A stretch of DNA of 64,000 bases from Gyrodactylus bullatarudis (lineage: Eukaryota > Platyhelminthes > Monogenea > Gyrodactylidea > Gyrodactylidae). Where the stretch lies: assembly GCA_012064415.1 (NCBI GenBank), contig SSNU01000063.1:903977-967976 (forward strand). The letters run 5' to 3'. Shown piece by piece: positions 36,395 through 63,739 of this stretch (its first letter is position 1; every line of letters begins with the position of its first letter). The position numbers were made by a program, and so were the translations under genes. Under the pieces are notes generated by a model. That model saw only the letters and a program-made list of their open reading frames with translations. It ran no database searches and was not told the DNA's origin.

Positions 36395-36688
36395 ATGGAT
36401 TTTGAAAAACTTGATCTTTACTCACTTGTGGACTCTCTCACCGCTTATCACTATAAGGATTTATCATCTGATCAGAATGAGATAGCCAGCACCGATGAAA
36501 TCTTAGAAAAATTAAATAATGCTCACGCAAACATTCAGACTGCACTTAAAGAGATTAGAGAAAATAATTCTTGCAATCTAGACGAAGAATCGCAAAATAA
36601 TCTATTCAAGACAAGATGTATCTCTCTTGCCACCAAAATTCAACTCATCAATAATATTAAAACTGAGCTGAACTCTATTTTGGAATAA
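36395..36688 (+). CDS. 97-aa helical coiled-coil protein, possibly MED9-like
   Basis: Single-exon frame from ATG 36395 (an upstream in-frame TTG is not used) to TAA 36688. The product is acidic and mostly helical: an N-terminal segment (FEKLDLYSLVDSLTAYHY), then an amphipathic coil with ILEKLNNAHANIQTALKEI and a second helix around LATKIQLINNIKTEL. The layout 'helix, short Asn/Glu loop, helix with K-x-LI-x-K' is like Mediator subunit 9, but it is too short and diverged to be sure; other small coiled-coil subunits would look similar. It lies between divergent ITPK1 and convergent ARL14EP (59 bp between stop codons). Confidence 0.5.
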   Translation: MDFEKLDLYSLVDSLTAYHYKDLSSDQNEIASTDEILEKLNNAHANIQTALKEIRENNSCNLDEESQNNLFKTRCISLATKIQLINNIKTELNSILE

Positions 36689-36747
36689 ACTTTATTCTGT
36701 TTAATTATAAAGCAAAATCGTTTCTTATCTCGACATTGATTCAGCTT

Positions 36748-37203
36748 TCAACCAAACTCCTGAGGCTACAAAAAATATATTAATCGTAATCATTAGGAAT
36801 ATGAGAGGTCTGATTTTTACCTCATGATATTTGAATTTTCTCGAAATTCTACATGACGGTCCACATTTGGTTGAGCCGCATGACAGGCACTCAAAAAAGC
36901 AACCCTCGCACTGACTCATGCTACAATCACACACGTCTAAATTGTTCAATAAATAACGTCCAGTATAATCATACAAGGGAAAGTCTTCAGTGCTGAGAAA
37001 AAATCATTATATAGAGAAAAAAATAAATTACTCAATGCTTACACATGCTTCTGGTGAAATCTTCTCGCTCTATCCAATTGTCTTCGTAGCTGTGTAGCTT
37101 GGTTTATCATCATCGAAGGTTGTTGTGCTTTAATTAAATTATTAATTTTGCTTCGATTTATTACTGTGTTGTTTGTACTCTTTCGACACACTTGACGTGA
37201 CAT
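36748..37203 (-). CDS. ARL14EP: ARL14 effector protein-like (ARF7EP_C domain)
   Basis: Exons 37203-37043, 36992-36821, 36765-36748; introns 50 and 55 nt; 116 residues. The N-terminal half is basic and helical (RQVCRKSTN, QATQLRRQLDRARRF). The C-terminal half carries the ARF7EP_C cysteine signature: DYTGRYLLNNLDVCDC, then SQCEGCFFECLSCGSTKCG and PSCRISRKFKYHE, matching CDC-x4-C-x2-CF-x2-C-x2-C-x3-KCG-x2-C of ARL14EP, thought to be a small zinc-binding module. In mammals ARL14EP links ARL14 to myosin 1E on MHC-II vesicles and also occurs in chromatin complexes; the role here is open. The acceptor CAG directly abuts the ATG. Reading through the last intron would instead add a hydrophobic tail, but its GTAAAA donor and TTTTTTGTAG acceptor favour splicing. 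Confidence 0.85.
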
Positions 37204-37386
37204 CTGAAATGAAACTGTCCGATTAATTACTGCCGAAGAGAATAATTTTGAAAGATAAAAAAGTAAAATTTATTACAATATCATTATTTTAGATCAAGAG
37301 TAAATTTTTCATGAAATAGAAATCTAATTTTAATAATAATTCAAAAAGATGATGTGATTTAATCACGATCAAAATAATCAAGTAAA
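37204..37386 (-). terminator. ATG3 3'UTR with AATAAA and acceptor abutting the ARL14EP ATG
   Basis: On the minus strand, ATG3 ends at 37387, an AATAAA follows near 37270, and a TTTCATTTCAG acceptor sits immediately against the ARL14EP start. The spacer is 183 bp. As with LONP1-ACL4, this fits either a short downstream 5'UTR intron or polycistronic transcription resolved by trans-splicing. Confidence 0.45.
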
Positions 37387-38286
37387 TCATAGATTAAATG
37401 TTCTGGTATAGTCGTACTCAATTGTGGGTATCACAGCCGAAACAAATTTCAAGAAAATCATAATATATTGAAAAACTTCGAGTTGAGCCCCATTTTCAGC
37501 AACAGTATTTATAAGTCTTTTCATAACCTCAGATTGCTTGCAAGGATGGATACTTGCCATAGAGACATTTTCGTAATGTGGATGTGATTCCATAGTGACT
37601 GTTTTCTTGGCATGATCTTGACTAAAATCCTCATACATTTGGTCTTCAGTGAGCAATTTACCATTCTCATCATAACCTTGAAGCCAGAGACGAGAAGTCC
37701 TATAATATTTATCATAAGTAATGTACAAGTCATAAGTACGCGAAGAAACTATGTCACAATCATCAGATAGTTTAAGATTATTTTTGAACTCGTTATTTAC
37801 AGTGGCCATATCAGAAGAGTCCAATAGACCAGAGTCAATGTAATTTTCAATGTCTAAAGGCTCGTTATCATCACTATCGGTGATATTTTCTTTCATTTGA
37901 TCAGCACATGCATCTTCTATATTAAAAGGCTTCTCTGTTAGTGATGTAGAGAAGTGATGAGTATCAACCCAACTTCCTTCATCAGTCTCAAGAACCATCT
38001 CCAAATTTTCATCGTGTTCGGAAACTTGTTTGAGTCGCTTACAACACGGGACACTACGTGTCATGAGAAATTGCTTATCTTTAGGCAGATATTGTTTAAT
38101 TTTACTTTCATCTCCCGAAGACCAAAACCAAGTAGGACAATGATACACAAGGAAGTCTCCAGCTGCAACAAACTCTTCCGGATTTATGACCCCAGTATCT
38201 CGGAACTGGGAATCTTTTAAAATAGGAGTTAAGATCTCAGCAAAGTTAAGGGCTGTCCTATTAATTGCCTGTTTTACTGATTGCAT
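37387..38286 (-). CDS. ATG3: autophagy E2-like enzyme ATG3
   Basis: Intronless frame of 299 residues (family about 310). ATG3 transfers ATG8/LC3 from ATG7 to phosphatidylethanolamine during autophagosome growth. The start is ATG 38286 because MQSVKQAINRTALNFAEILTPIL matches the amphipathic N-terminal helix of ATG3 that senses curved membranes; the longer frame to 38310 is not needed. Further matches: TGVINPEEFVAAGDFLVYHCPTW, an acidic flexible region (about 110-170) where the ATG7/ATG8-binding loop sits, RTYDLYITYDKYYRTSRLWL, the catalytic HPC motif (Cys about 249, in SMASIHPCKQSEVM) and the C-terminal FLKFVSAVIPTIEYDYTR. Lack of introns contrasts with neighbours that average several. An acceptor-like ACTTACAAG lies a few bases upstream of the ATG. 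Confidence 0.95.
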   Translation of the reverse strand: MQSVKQAINRTALNFAEILTPILKDSQFRDTGVINPEEFVAAGDFLVYHCPTWFWSSGDESKIKQYLPKDKQFLMTRSVPCCKRLKQVSEHDENLEMVLETDEGSWVDTHHFSTSLTEKPFNIEDACADQMKENITDSDDNEPLDIENYIDSGLLDSSDMATVNNEFKNNLKLSDDCDIVSSRTYDLYITYDKYYRTSRLWLQGYDENGKLLTEDQMYEDFSQDHAKKTVTMESHPHYENVSMASIHPCKQSEVMKRLINTVAENGAQLEVFQYIMIFLKFVSAVIPTIEYDYTRTFNL

Positions 38287-54902
<16,616 letters not shown>

Positions 54903-55151
54903 GTTTATTTTTTTTAGTTTTCATTCATTTTTGACCCTTTTGCTATTTTAATATTTTCATATAGCATAAAATTTAGTTATGAAAATATTCAATTATTTAG
55001 ACCACATTTTGGGCTTAAGTTTATACTTTAATTCATCCAGAAATCTGTCAAACTAATAAAGTTACAGGTTTGAAAATGTCTAATGGATATTATCCATCTG
55101 CACCAAAAGGGTTAATGAATAAATTACCATAATACAGTCTTGTCAGTAATA

Positions 55152-55718
55152 AGTAATAACTAGGGCGGTCACAAAATAGCATTTTTTCAGAAAAAAATAG
55201 CACAATTTTCAAAAATTATTGCATTTTTGTAGCATATGATAAATACATTATATACTACTTGTAAGTAAATTATAGAAAATATTTTTTTCGTTTGGGTTAG
55301 ACAGAACAATGCGTCCAAACATGTCATTACTGATCAGAAATTTAATTATGGAACGAATGAAATTCAAATAACATCTCAAGCTTGAAATTTTCTTCGACCA
55401 ATCAAAAATCTTCAGAACAGGTCTTATTACAAGATTGAGACGCTTTAGAAACAGCTTAATTCAAATGATGATAGTTATCAAGAAAAATAAGATTTTTTCT
55501 CCTGTTACCATTTATCTGACAAGGACTTAGCCCGGAGAAATAGCAAAAAAATAGCAATTAATTAGTGGAAAAATAGCATTCGATTTTGAATAGCAGAAAA
55601 ATAGCAAAATTATTTTCGTGAGGGAATAAGTTGATGCTCAAGAATGTTAATTTCATAAATCTCATTAAAATTCTAGCAACATATCAAAAATAGCATTTTG
55701 ACCGCCCTAGTTATTACT
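55152..55718. mobile_element. 567-bp MITE with 20-bp terminal inverted repeats
   Basis: AGTAATAACTAGGGCGGTCA at 55152-55171 is repeated perfectly inverted at 55699-55718. The ends carry many AAATAGCA motifs, and there is no coding capacity. It has the look of a non-autonomous DNA transposon (TAGGG-type ends are seen in hAT-like elements). I could not assign a clean target-site duplication because the flanking bases also pair. It sits in the last intron of the Ig-EGF gene. Confidence 0.8.
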
Positions 55719-57908
55719 AATAGCTAATAAAATTATAATTTCAAAATAAATCATTGAAAAGGATCACAAACTTTTCTATCTAATTTCACTGGAGACTTCA
55801 ACTCGATTGGATAATAAACTGAGTTAGTTGGACTATTTGTAATCTCACACAGATTGTTACTATCCACAAGAAGGAACTTGGATAATTGCATTTCATTACA
55901 ATTGGCCAAATCACTTTCCTTTTCTTTAATATGATAAATGGGCGCTTTGATTGACTTGAAATCGGCCAATCCAGGATCTGACATATAACTTGTCTGATTA
56001 AGACGATTCAACTATTACGAAATAAGAAAATAACTTTTGGTTTACATTTAGATAGATTCATCTTAATATAAAAGCAATTTAATGTAACGAAATTATTAAT
56101 TAATAATAACATTATAATGTTTCCAATAAGGCAAAAATAACGAAAAAATATAACTTTGGCTACTTGTAAAGAATGTCCGAAATTCAAATCAGAAAAATAA
56201 AAAACTCTTCAGTTTAAACAAAATTTCTTCATTGAAATTTGGGTTTTTTATCAATGAAGAATTTAAATGTAAATTTCATTTATGAAAAGTTAATAACAAT
56301 AAAAACAAAGAAAATTTGGAAATAAATGAAACTCAACTCACATTCGTAGACGATCTCAATCTTCTCTTCCTCGATTGGATTTTTCTAAAAAAAATGAGAG
56401 GCAATCAAATTGAATTTTTTCTTCCAAAATTTCTGTAAAAATTCTCTTTTTTCTGTGTAAGCATTGATAAATTAAATCAAGTCTTTCTCTTCTTCATTAT
56501 TTTTTTTATCATCATTGGAAATGGATGGATCTGTTTTCTTGTTTTCAATTTAACTCCTTCAAAAATGAGTAAAATATTGGGCATAGTTAAACATGGATCA
56601 AGAGAAAACGTTCTGTATGAAATCATCAATCTTTTTTTGTTAATTTTACAGTTATAAACAGTAAGTTAAAGGAAGAAGGAAATTAATCTTGGCTTTAATT
56701 TAAAATTATTCATTTTCTAAAGTATCTTGTTCATAATTTTAATTTTAATAACCATCATTGTTCAAAATTCTTGGATCTTTAAGAAATAAAATTGAAAGAA
56801 ATTTTAGATTAGAATGGGGCAGATAAGTTTGACTTACCGAATTACTAGAGTACATACAACTATTGCAAGGAGTAACAAGCTTATAACTGCTGTAATAGAA
56901 AGTACATTGAGCATTGTATCTGATCTGAATGGGAAGCAATCTGAAATATAAAGACGAATCTATTTATTATTCTTAGACTGGATATCTTGAGAAAATTATT
57001 GGCCCAGGAGAGAGTAGAACAACTCTTTGATCAGGAGCTTTCCTTTCTTCTTTAGAAATTCATTGCAAAATCAACATCCGAAAATAAAGTTTCAGTCTTT
57101 TATTATTCATGGCTAAATAATTAAATGATGGCTATGATCCTACATTAGTCTGAGAAGATTTTCAAGATGTTTGTTCAGTTTCTTACTTACTTTTAATCTG
57201 ATTTTAACAACAAAGCTACTGAAGATCTCTACTAAGCAATGAATAATCGTAGTTGAGATACAATAAATTTTCCATCAGAAAGGCTAATCATTTGTGATAA
57301 ATAATCGCAGTTAATCTAATATTATTCAATACTATCTCTTTCAATATGATTTCCGAAATCAAATTATTCCAGCATTATTACGTAAGAGATTTTGAAGAAA
57401 CTTATGACTTACATGGACTAAATCTATTCTCATCCGTTTCACAATATACACGGGATGAGTTAGATGTTGTAATCAAATAACTCAGATCTTTTTTAGTACC
57501 CTTGTCGATAATGGGCGAGGATACTTTTTCAAATACTCCATTAACATTTTTATTGTCGTTAACATTGTAAGAGTCTTCGTTCTGCCACATTGTTTGTTTT
57601 TCACAAAATTCTCCAGAATAATTTTCCTGGCATGAACAATAGATGTTTCGATCAATACCCTTGGTAAGACATAGTCCATTGTTTAAACAGGGCTTCAAGG
57701 AACATGGATCATCTAAAGAAAAGTAAACAAATATTTATATTTATATTTGGAATTTTTTTTTATCACTTACACTGCTTCTGACTAGCGGGAATAACTAAAA
57801 AGAATAAAATAATTTTATTTGTACGATAAGATTTTCAGTCAAGAATAATATATTTGGTGTCTAAACTCATAAGCTAAGTTTATTTTAATGATAAAGTTTA
57901 TATTGTAC

Positions 57909-57972
57909 CTTCAGATTCTTCGATGATTGTCATTAGAAAAAGATTACATTTTAGCGACAGTTTAGAAGTCAT
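57909..57972 (-). CDS. possible alternative first exon of the Ig-EGF gene
   Basis: ATG 57972 opens a 21-residue frame (MTSKLSLKCNLFLMTIIEE-type) ending in phase 1 at a GTACAA donor after 57909. Phase 1 is exactly what the following 24-nt microexon needs. Use of this exon would give an isoform lacking the Ig domain. The hydrophobic part is weak as a signal peptide, so this is tentative. Confidence 0.3.
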
Positions 57973-60780
57973 AATATTAAAAGGAGCTCCAAAAAGAGCT
58001 TAAATTAATACATTTTAATTACTAAAAATTAGTAATTTTATTCGAATATTTAACTTACAGATGTCTGGCAAAAAGAGAATTTTATTACAAAAAGATTTTA
58101 AAAAGCGGTTAAGATTTTCCACGTTGAATTACTTTTTTCTGTGCTTCTATTTCTATTAAGAGACCACCTAGTTAGAGAATATACGACGTAATCTAAAATA
58201 TTCTTTTGAATAATTAAGAAAGTCGAGAAAATTTTAATTTAATCTATTTTACTACGCTACTTTTGTACAAGTTGAAGATGATATTTTAAATCACATTTCT
58301 AAAAGGATCATCAGTAGATTCACTTTAAAAAATGATAAAAGTTTCAAAATAATTGATATAATAGGAAATTTTTTGTGATCCATAATGGAATCTGAAATCT
58401 TAAATAAATATATTTATTAGTAAAAGTAGACTTAACTGGAATGTAAAAAAACTTTTTGGTTTCAAGGTTTATTTTATTTTGAATGGTTTTTCAGATTTGG
58501 ACCAATAGGTTTACTGAGGTTTTTAGATAAAATTGAAGAGAGTTCAGATTATTAGCGTATCATCCACAGAAGAAAGTATTTGCATATGTCAGTACTAAAA
58601 CCTCTGGAAGAAACTTTTTAAAAAGTTTGCTTATATTCCAATAAAATCTACTTTTACTAATATTTAACGGTAATAGAATTTATTATAAATTTTCGAGATA
58701 AATTATAAAAGTTTTAAAAAATAAAGAATATAAAGTCTAAAAGAATCAGTAATGTGAAACAAAATACAGCACCAAATCCATGCTTTACAATGGATAAATC
58801 CATGAAGAAGAATAACTAACCTCGCAGCTGGAAATTTTTTGATGGATTCTTATCAATATTTTTAATGTTTGCTATGCAGGAATAATTGCCGGTATCGGAT
58901 AACAAGAGGTTTTCAAGGCTCAATTTTGATGAATTTCTAAAAATGAAAAGAATTTTTTAGTAATTTTCAAATGTCACATTTCCCATTATTATTTTCTTCT
59001 TCATTTTTATTGCTATTATTTTTAAAATTGTATTTTCTTTTGGAAAAATATATCCTGACATGTATTGCTTCCCCGCTTGGTAGTGAAGCAAAGCAATGTC
59101 TAGAAGTTTTCCTATTGATCCAAATGAATTTATTTAGAAGTTGTGAAAATCCTAAGCTCCTTAATGACCATATTAATCTGGTAAGTTAATTTTATTCCCA
59201 CCAGAAATAGTTAATAAAATTGATGATAAACTTAATCCTTCCCTCTTTGATAATCTGATTCAATCAAAGTTTAAATATAATATTTAATCTACTAATGAAA
59301 AATTTTTATTTTCAACTCGGTCTTTACTTAATGATGGGCAGTTTGAAATTTTTGAAGATAAAAATTTTCATAATTGACAAAACTTAACCTTTAAAAGTAA
59401 TAATTTCGAAGGATATTACACAAGACTATTTCGTGATATTATTATTAAAAAGATGATTTCCTACCTAGATTCTACAGGGCCCTGGAACCTTAGTAACAGT
59501 GATTAGAATAAGCATTATTATTTTCCAATTTTTCAATAATTTTTTTTCTAATAAGAATACACATTTAATTACTGTATTTTTAGAGTAAATTCAAAAAAAT
59601 AATATTTTCTGACTTGTCAGAAGAGATGAAATGAGGTTTCTAGTAAGATTAAATTACCATTAATCGAATTACAATTACTATGAATTTTGGACTGATTCAA
59701 TCTCATCATTTTTGCAATAGGATGAGACTTTAGTTAAACTTTAAATAACAGAATGACACTAGTATGAAATGTGTCAAATTCAATTTTCCCCCATATAATT
59801 TGAGATTTGATTTTATTGCAATGAATATAATTCATTATATCAAGTATACACTATACATACATTGAATGTATCACTTTATCCAGTTATTAGTATCCATCCA
59901 TGAAAATACACGTATTCTGTACGCTCATCAAGGAATAAGGGGTGGGGAATGAAATCGAAAAAAGAAATTTATTTCAGGAAGGATGACACAGGAAGAATTT
60001 ATACAAAATGAGCTATCTATAAAAATGGGGAAAGAGTTGTAGAAAATAAAATAACTGAAATTCCTCTTAATCTTCTGATTTCAACTTTTTTGATAGAAAT
60101 AAAAAAAGAATTTCATTTCCTAATTGATTAATCATCTTTGCTACTGATACAAAATTCTCTTTTCTAGTACTACTTATGAGTAAATTCAAAATGCGTTATA
60201 TAATAGATTAGAGTTTATCGTTGTATATTTGAATACAGCATATATATGTACATTAATTTTAGCATAGGAAACTTTCAGTAATAAAAAATAAACTTTTTCC
60301 AGAACATCCATCTTCCTTGTTGCACAAGTAACTGACAGTGAAAATAAAAGATAATTCGATAATAGTACTGGAGAATTTCTATATTTTTTAATGCAAAAAT
60401 CGCTTGATTAAAAAAATAATTATCCTCATTTGGGTATGCTACTAGAGATAAGCATATTTTAAGGCATTACATTTCCGGAAATATATGGTAGTATCCTCAA
60501 GTATTGGGTGGAGTTATCAATTGAATGATGATGATGATAAAAATTCTAATTACAACAGGCCCTATGTGTGTGATGAAACTAGTGAAATGATGTAACAATT
60601 TGAATCAAGGCATAACAATATTGAGAGAAAACCATACAACAATTATTTTGGGAAAATATAATTTATGAATTAGCCTCAAGTGGCGGAAGGAATATCACGA
60701 AAGTTTCATACCGATGGAAATTGAAAAGAATGATTCTATGCTCACTCAATGAGTACAGTACCTTCAAACAAAAAAGGTGA

Positions 60781-61185
60781 GTGTGGTCAGTGGTTATTAC
60801 TATATCCTTGTGAAACTAACTTGATGGAGATTGTCTTCTCACACCTAGATGTTAGAGTTCGGATAAGCAAGTGTCAATTCCATATGAGAGTCGCATAATA
60901 TTCAACTCACGGTGGCAGATGTATACGCCTTTCGTCCTTATTAGGACTCGTCAGTACAACATAGCCTGGATTCGAACCCGGGTCTTCAACGTTGTGAGGC
61001 AACGCTTCTAACCACTAGGCTCTATACCCCGTTCGTCTCTATACATCTGCCACCGTGAGTTGAATATTATTTGACTCTCTTATGGAATTGACACTTGCTT
61101 ATCCGAACTCTAACATCTAGGTGTGAGAAGACAATCTCCATCAAGTTAGTTTCACAAGGATATAGTAATAACCAGTGACCACACT
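60781..61185. mobile_element. foldback element with a tRNA-like core
   Basis: 60781-60924 and 61041-61185 are long, near-perfect inverted arms (about 145 bp; inner ends CGGTGGCAGATGTAT and its complement). The ~115-bp loop on the minus strand reads as a tRNA-like unit: A-box-like CCTAGTGGTTAGAAGC, a possible anticodon arm and a canonical B box GGGTTCGAATCC. It looks like a tRNA-derived SINE head, or two SINE-like units in head-to-head orientation; no protein is coded. Confidence 0.75.
60955..61030 (-). repeat. tRNA-like promoter unit (A and B boxes)
   Basis: A box TAGTGGTTAGAAGC and B box GGTTCGAATCC are spaced as in tRNA genes. The acceptor-stem ends do not pair, so it is a tRNA-derived repeat head, not a functional tRNA. 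Likely read by RNA polymerase III if active. Confidence 0.6.
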
Positions 61186-62429
61186 TAGCTAGTAGGTTTA
61201 ATGTCTAAAAACAATGTAATTTCTACCTTGTGCTTATTCAAAAAAAGGTGAGTCTTCATTTGTTAGAATTGATGGAAGAGTTAAATTCAAGTAAATTTGC
61301 TTGTAGTGTACTTTGAACTAACAATCAGATATAAAAGTTGCTTATAAATCTTGACTTTAAAAGATTGAGTTGAGTATTTGAAAATTATGAGAATGAAGAA
61401 TTTTCTATTTTCATTTTATTGTCCAGAATCTAAAGTATAAGATATCTTAGAATACTTGTAAAATTAGATAAAAACATGTCAATAATATTCGAGATAAACA
61501 TTTCTATTGATACTTTATGATCTGATTTCAAAACTATAAATCAAAAAAGTAGCTGAATTATAAAATCACGACACGAAATTAGCTATTGAAACATAGATTG
61601 TCAACATAGAAGAGAGACTATGAAGAAAAGACTGGTATTCTATTTTTTTCAATTTAAAATTTCTTCCTAATCAAAAAAATGGTAATAAATCTTTCTTTAT
61701 TTTTGTGAAAAAAAAAGATTTTTATGATCCTAACGCCAAATAGGAGGAAAAGAGGTTAGAGGAATCTTTATCAAATACTTTTGGATAATTAAACTGTATT
61801 TCCTATTTCTATTTTAAATGTCTGTTCATATTCAATGAAAAAAGGAAAAATTTCTGGCAATAAAAATATTATGAATTTCTTGGCGTAAGATTCTTGATTG
61901 ATATTTAAGACAATTTCTTCAAGATTGAATATGAATTCTTTTATTAATTCTTGCTAAAACTAAGAAAAAAATGTTAAAGTATCACAAATCAATTCTAGTC
62001 AGTAGATTATGGAGTTCAATCTTTGTAAATCTCAATTATTGATGTACGTAAATGATTATTTTTTTCAGTTTAGGAAAGCATATTTGACCCAACAAGTCAC
62101 AAACGATGCTTTGGTAATTTTTGAACTTATGTTAATGTTAATCATTCCAGCCAAATCGCCCTAAGACGAGGAAAGGTTTTAAGTTAATATAAAACTATTC
62201 AAATAGAAATTCTATTTAATTAAAATTCTCTTGGTCTCTCCTGAAAAAGTCATTTTTCTATTGAAATTCCCAACCAATTTTTAGTAGGTGAAAACAAAAT
62301 TTTTATATTCCTGTTAAACTTTTATCAAAGTTCAGACACCTCTTGGAGATTTTTCGAGATTCATTCAGTGTAAATCATGGAATAAATTATTTGGTATCAG
62401 TCAGTAATTCTCAACAATTTAATTTAGAA

Positions 62430-62993
62430 TCTCACAACTGAATAAATGTTCCGGTTCCAAAAGAGCTTGTAAAAGACCTAGGTGTGGTATATAATTGGAA
62501 GTTTGAATTCACACAGCATTACAAGGACATCATAAAAAAGTTCATTAGCAGATTAATCCATATTCACAAATGTGTTAAAACCGACTCAATGAAGGTCCTT
62601 CTATATAGGATATATGCTAGACCGACAATAGAATATTGCTCAGCCGTATGGAATCCAGAAGGAGAAAATTAGTCTGAAAAGATTAATACAGCATTCAAGA
62701 AATTCAGGAAAAGGCTTTCTCCTTTTTTCCAAGACGAATTGGGTTTTTCGAGAGATAACTTCAGATTAATACGAGAACTCAAAAGCATATTTCTGATCAA
62801 ATCATCGCCAATATTATATAACACAAACCGCTCAGGACTGAGATCAAATACTCCTGAATTCGGACAGCTAAAAAAACTTGCCATTTTTAATAAATGTAAA
62901 AATATTTTCAAAAAATTAAACAGAACAATTAAAAACATGAGATTAAATGAATTTAAAAAAGAACTTAAAAATGAGATTTATAATGAAGAATAA
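62430..62993 (+). mobile_element. LINE (non-LTR) reverse transcriptase relic
   Basis: The plus-strand frames encode the RT thumb and C-terminal region of a non-LTR element: VPKELVKDLGV, YNWKFEFTQHYKDII, then the typical YARPTIEYCSAVWNP motif, followed after an in-frame TAG (62670-62672) by AFKKFRKRL and a Lys-rich tail to a stop at 62991. The palm domain with YxDD, the endonuclease and the 5' part are missing. It is a broken, inactive fragment. Confidence 0.75.
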
Positions 62994-63673
62994 TATTGTA
63001 AAAAATTGACTTAACACATGTATTGTTAATAAATTATTATTAAACAAAAAATATTGCAGGTATCACGCCCTCTGACTCTGGTACTCTACTATGTCATAAT
63101 AGTGATCAATGGTACATGGATCCAATTCATTAAGAGCATTTAAAATCAGATTTTTCTCTCGTTCTTTTGTTGTGAAATTCATAAATTCTGATCTATATTA
63201 ACTAGCTTTAGTAAGAAATAAAATGTGAAAAAAGAATTTGAAATATTTCTAGTGTCAGTCATAAGAACCAATAATAATATCTTAAATTTTCATCTTATCA
63301 CTCAAATTTCATCATTTTTCCCATTTCAAATCATATTTTTAATCAGAAATACTATGATTCGCTCGTTTTCTGGAGAATATATTCCAACATTCTTTCTCCA
63401 ATATTAAAATGAATTTTGTTTGAACAAAATAATTACGTCGAAGCAAGCTATGAACATGTTCAATCTAATGAACATTATCATAATGTATCTCATTTAGAGT
63501 ACATCTTGATAATAAATCATTTTAAAGGTACATGCTTAAATGACTCACTCAGTCCAAGTTATCTTTACTCGGGAGTCAAGATATTCATTAATTTCCTTGT
63601 CATTTTTGTACCAATTAATATTACTTCCATGTACAATCTTGTTAGCGCACCTAGCTATGAAATGATTTCCTTC

Positions 63674-63739
63674 ATGGATTTCAATTTCATTTTTCGACAT
63701 TTCTTGCTTGCTTTATCAGTCTGTTCACTTTCCCTTCAG
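63674..63739 (+). CDS. possible signal-peptide first exon of an off-window gene
   Basis: ATG 63674 opens a 22-codon frame (FRHFLLALSVCSLSLQ core) that ends at CAG/GTAAAT, phase 0. It would be a secretory signal exon of a gene continuing right. No second exon is visible before the window ends. The upstream in-frame sequence is open for 80 more codons without features, so the real start is uncertain. Confidence 0.3.

Larger units (their letters stand above)
58937..63673. other. right-hand region upstream of the Ig-EGF exon: repeats, no gene resolved
   Basis: Should contain the missing 5' exons of the Ig-EGF gene, but no second-half Ig partner or signal exon was recognised. Holds the palindrome with a tRNA-like core (60781-61185) and the LINE relic (62430-62993). 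Confidence 0.4.

Noticed and set aside
58971..59189. 72-codon plus-strand frame near the Ig exon
   Set aside because: Antisense to the expected gene, Phe/Leu-rich from T-runs, no domain.
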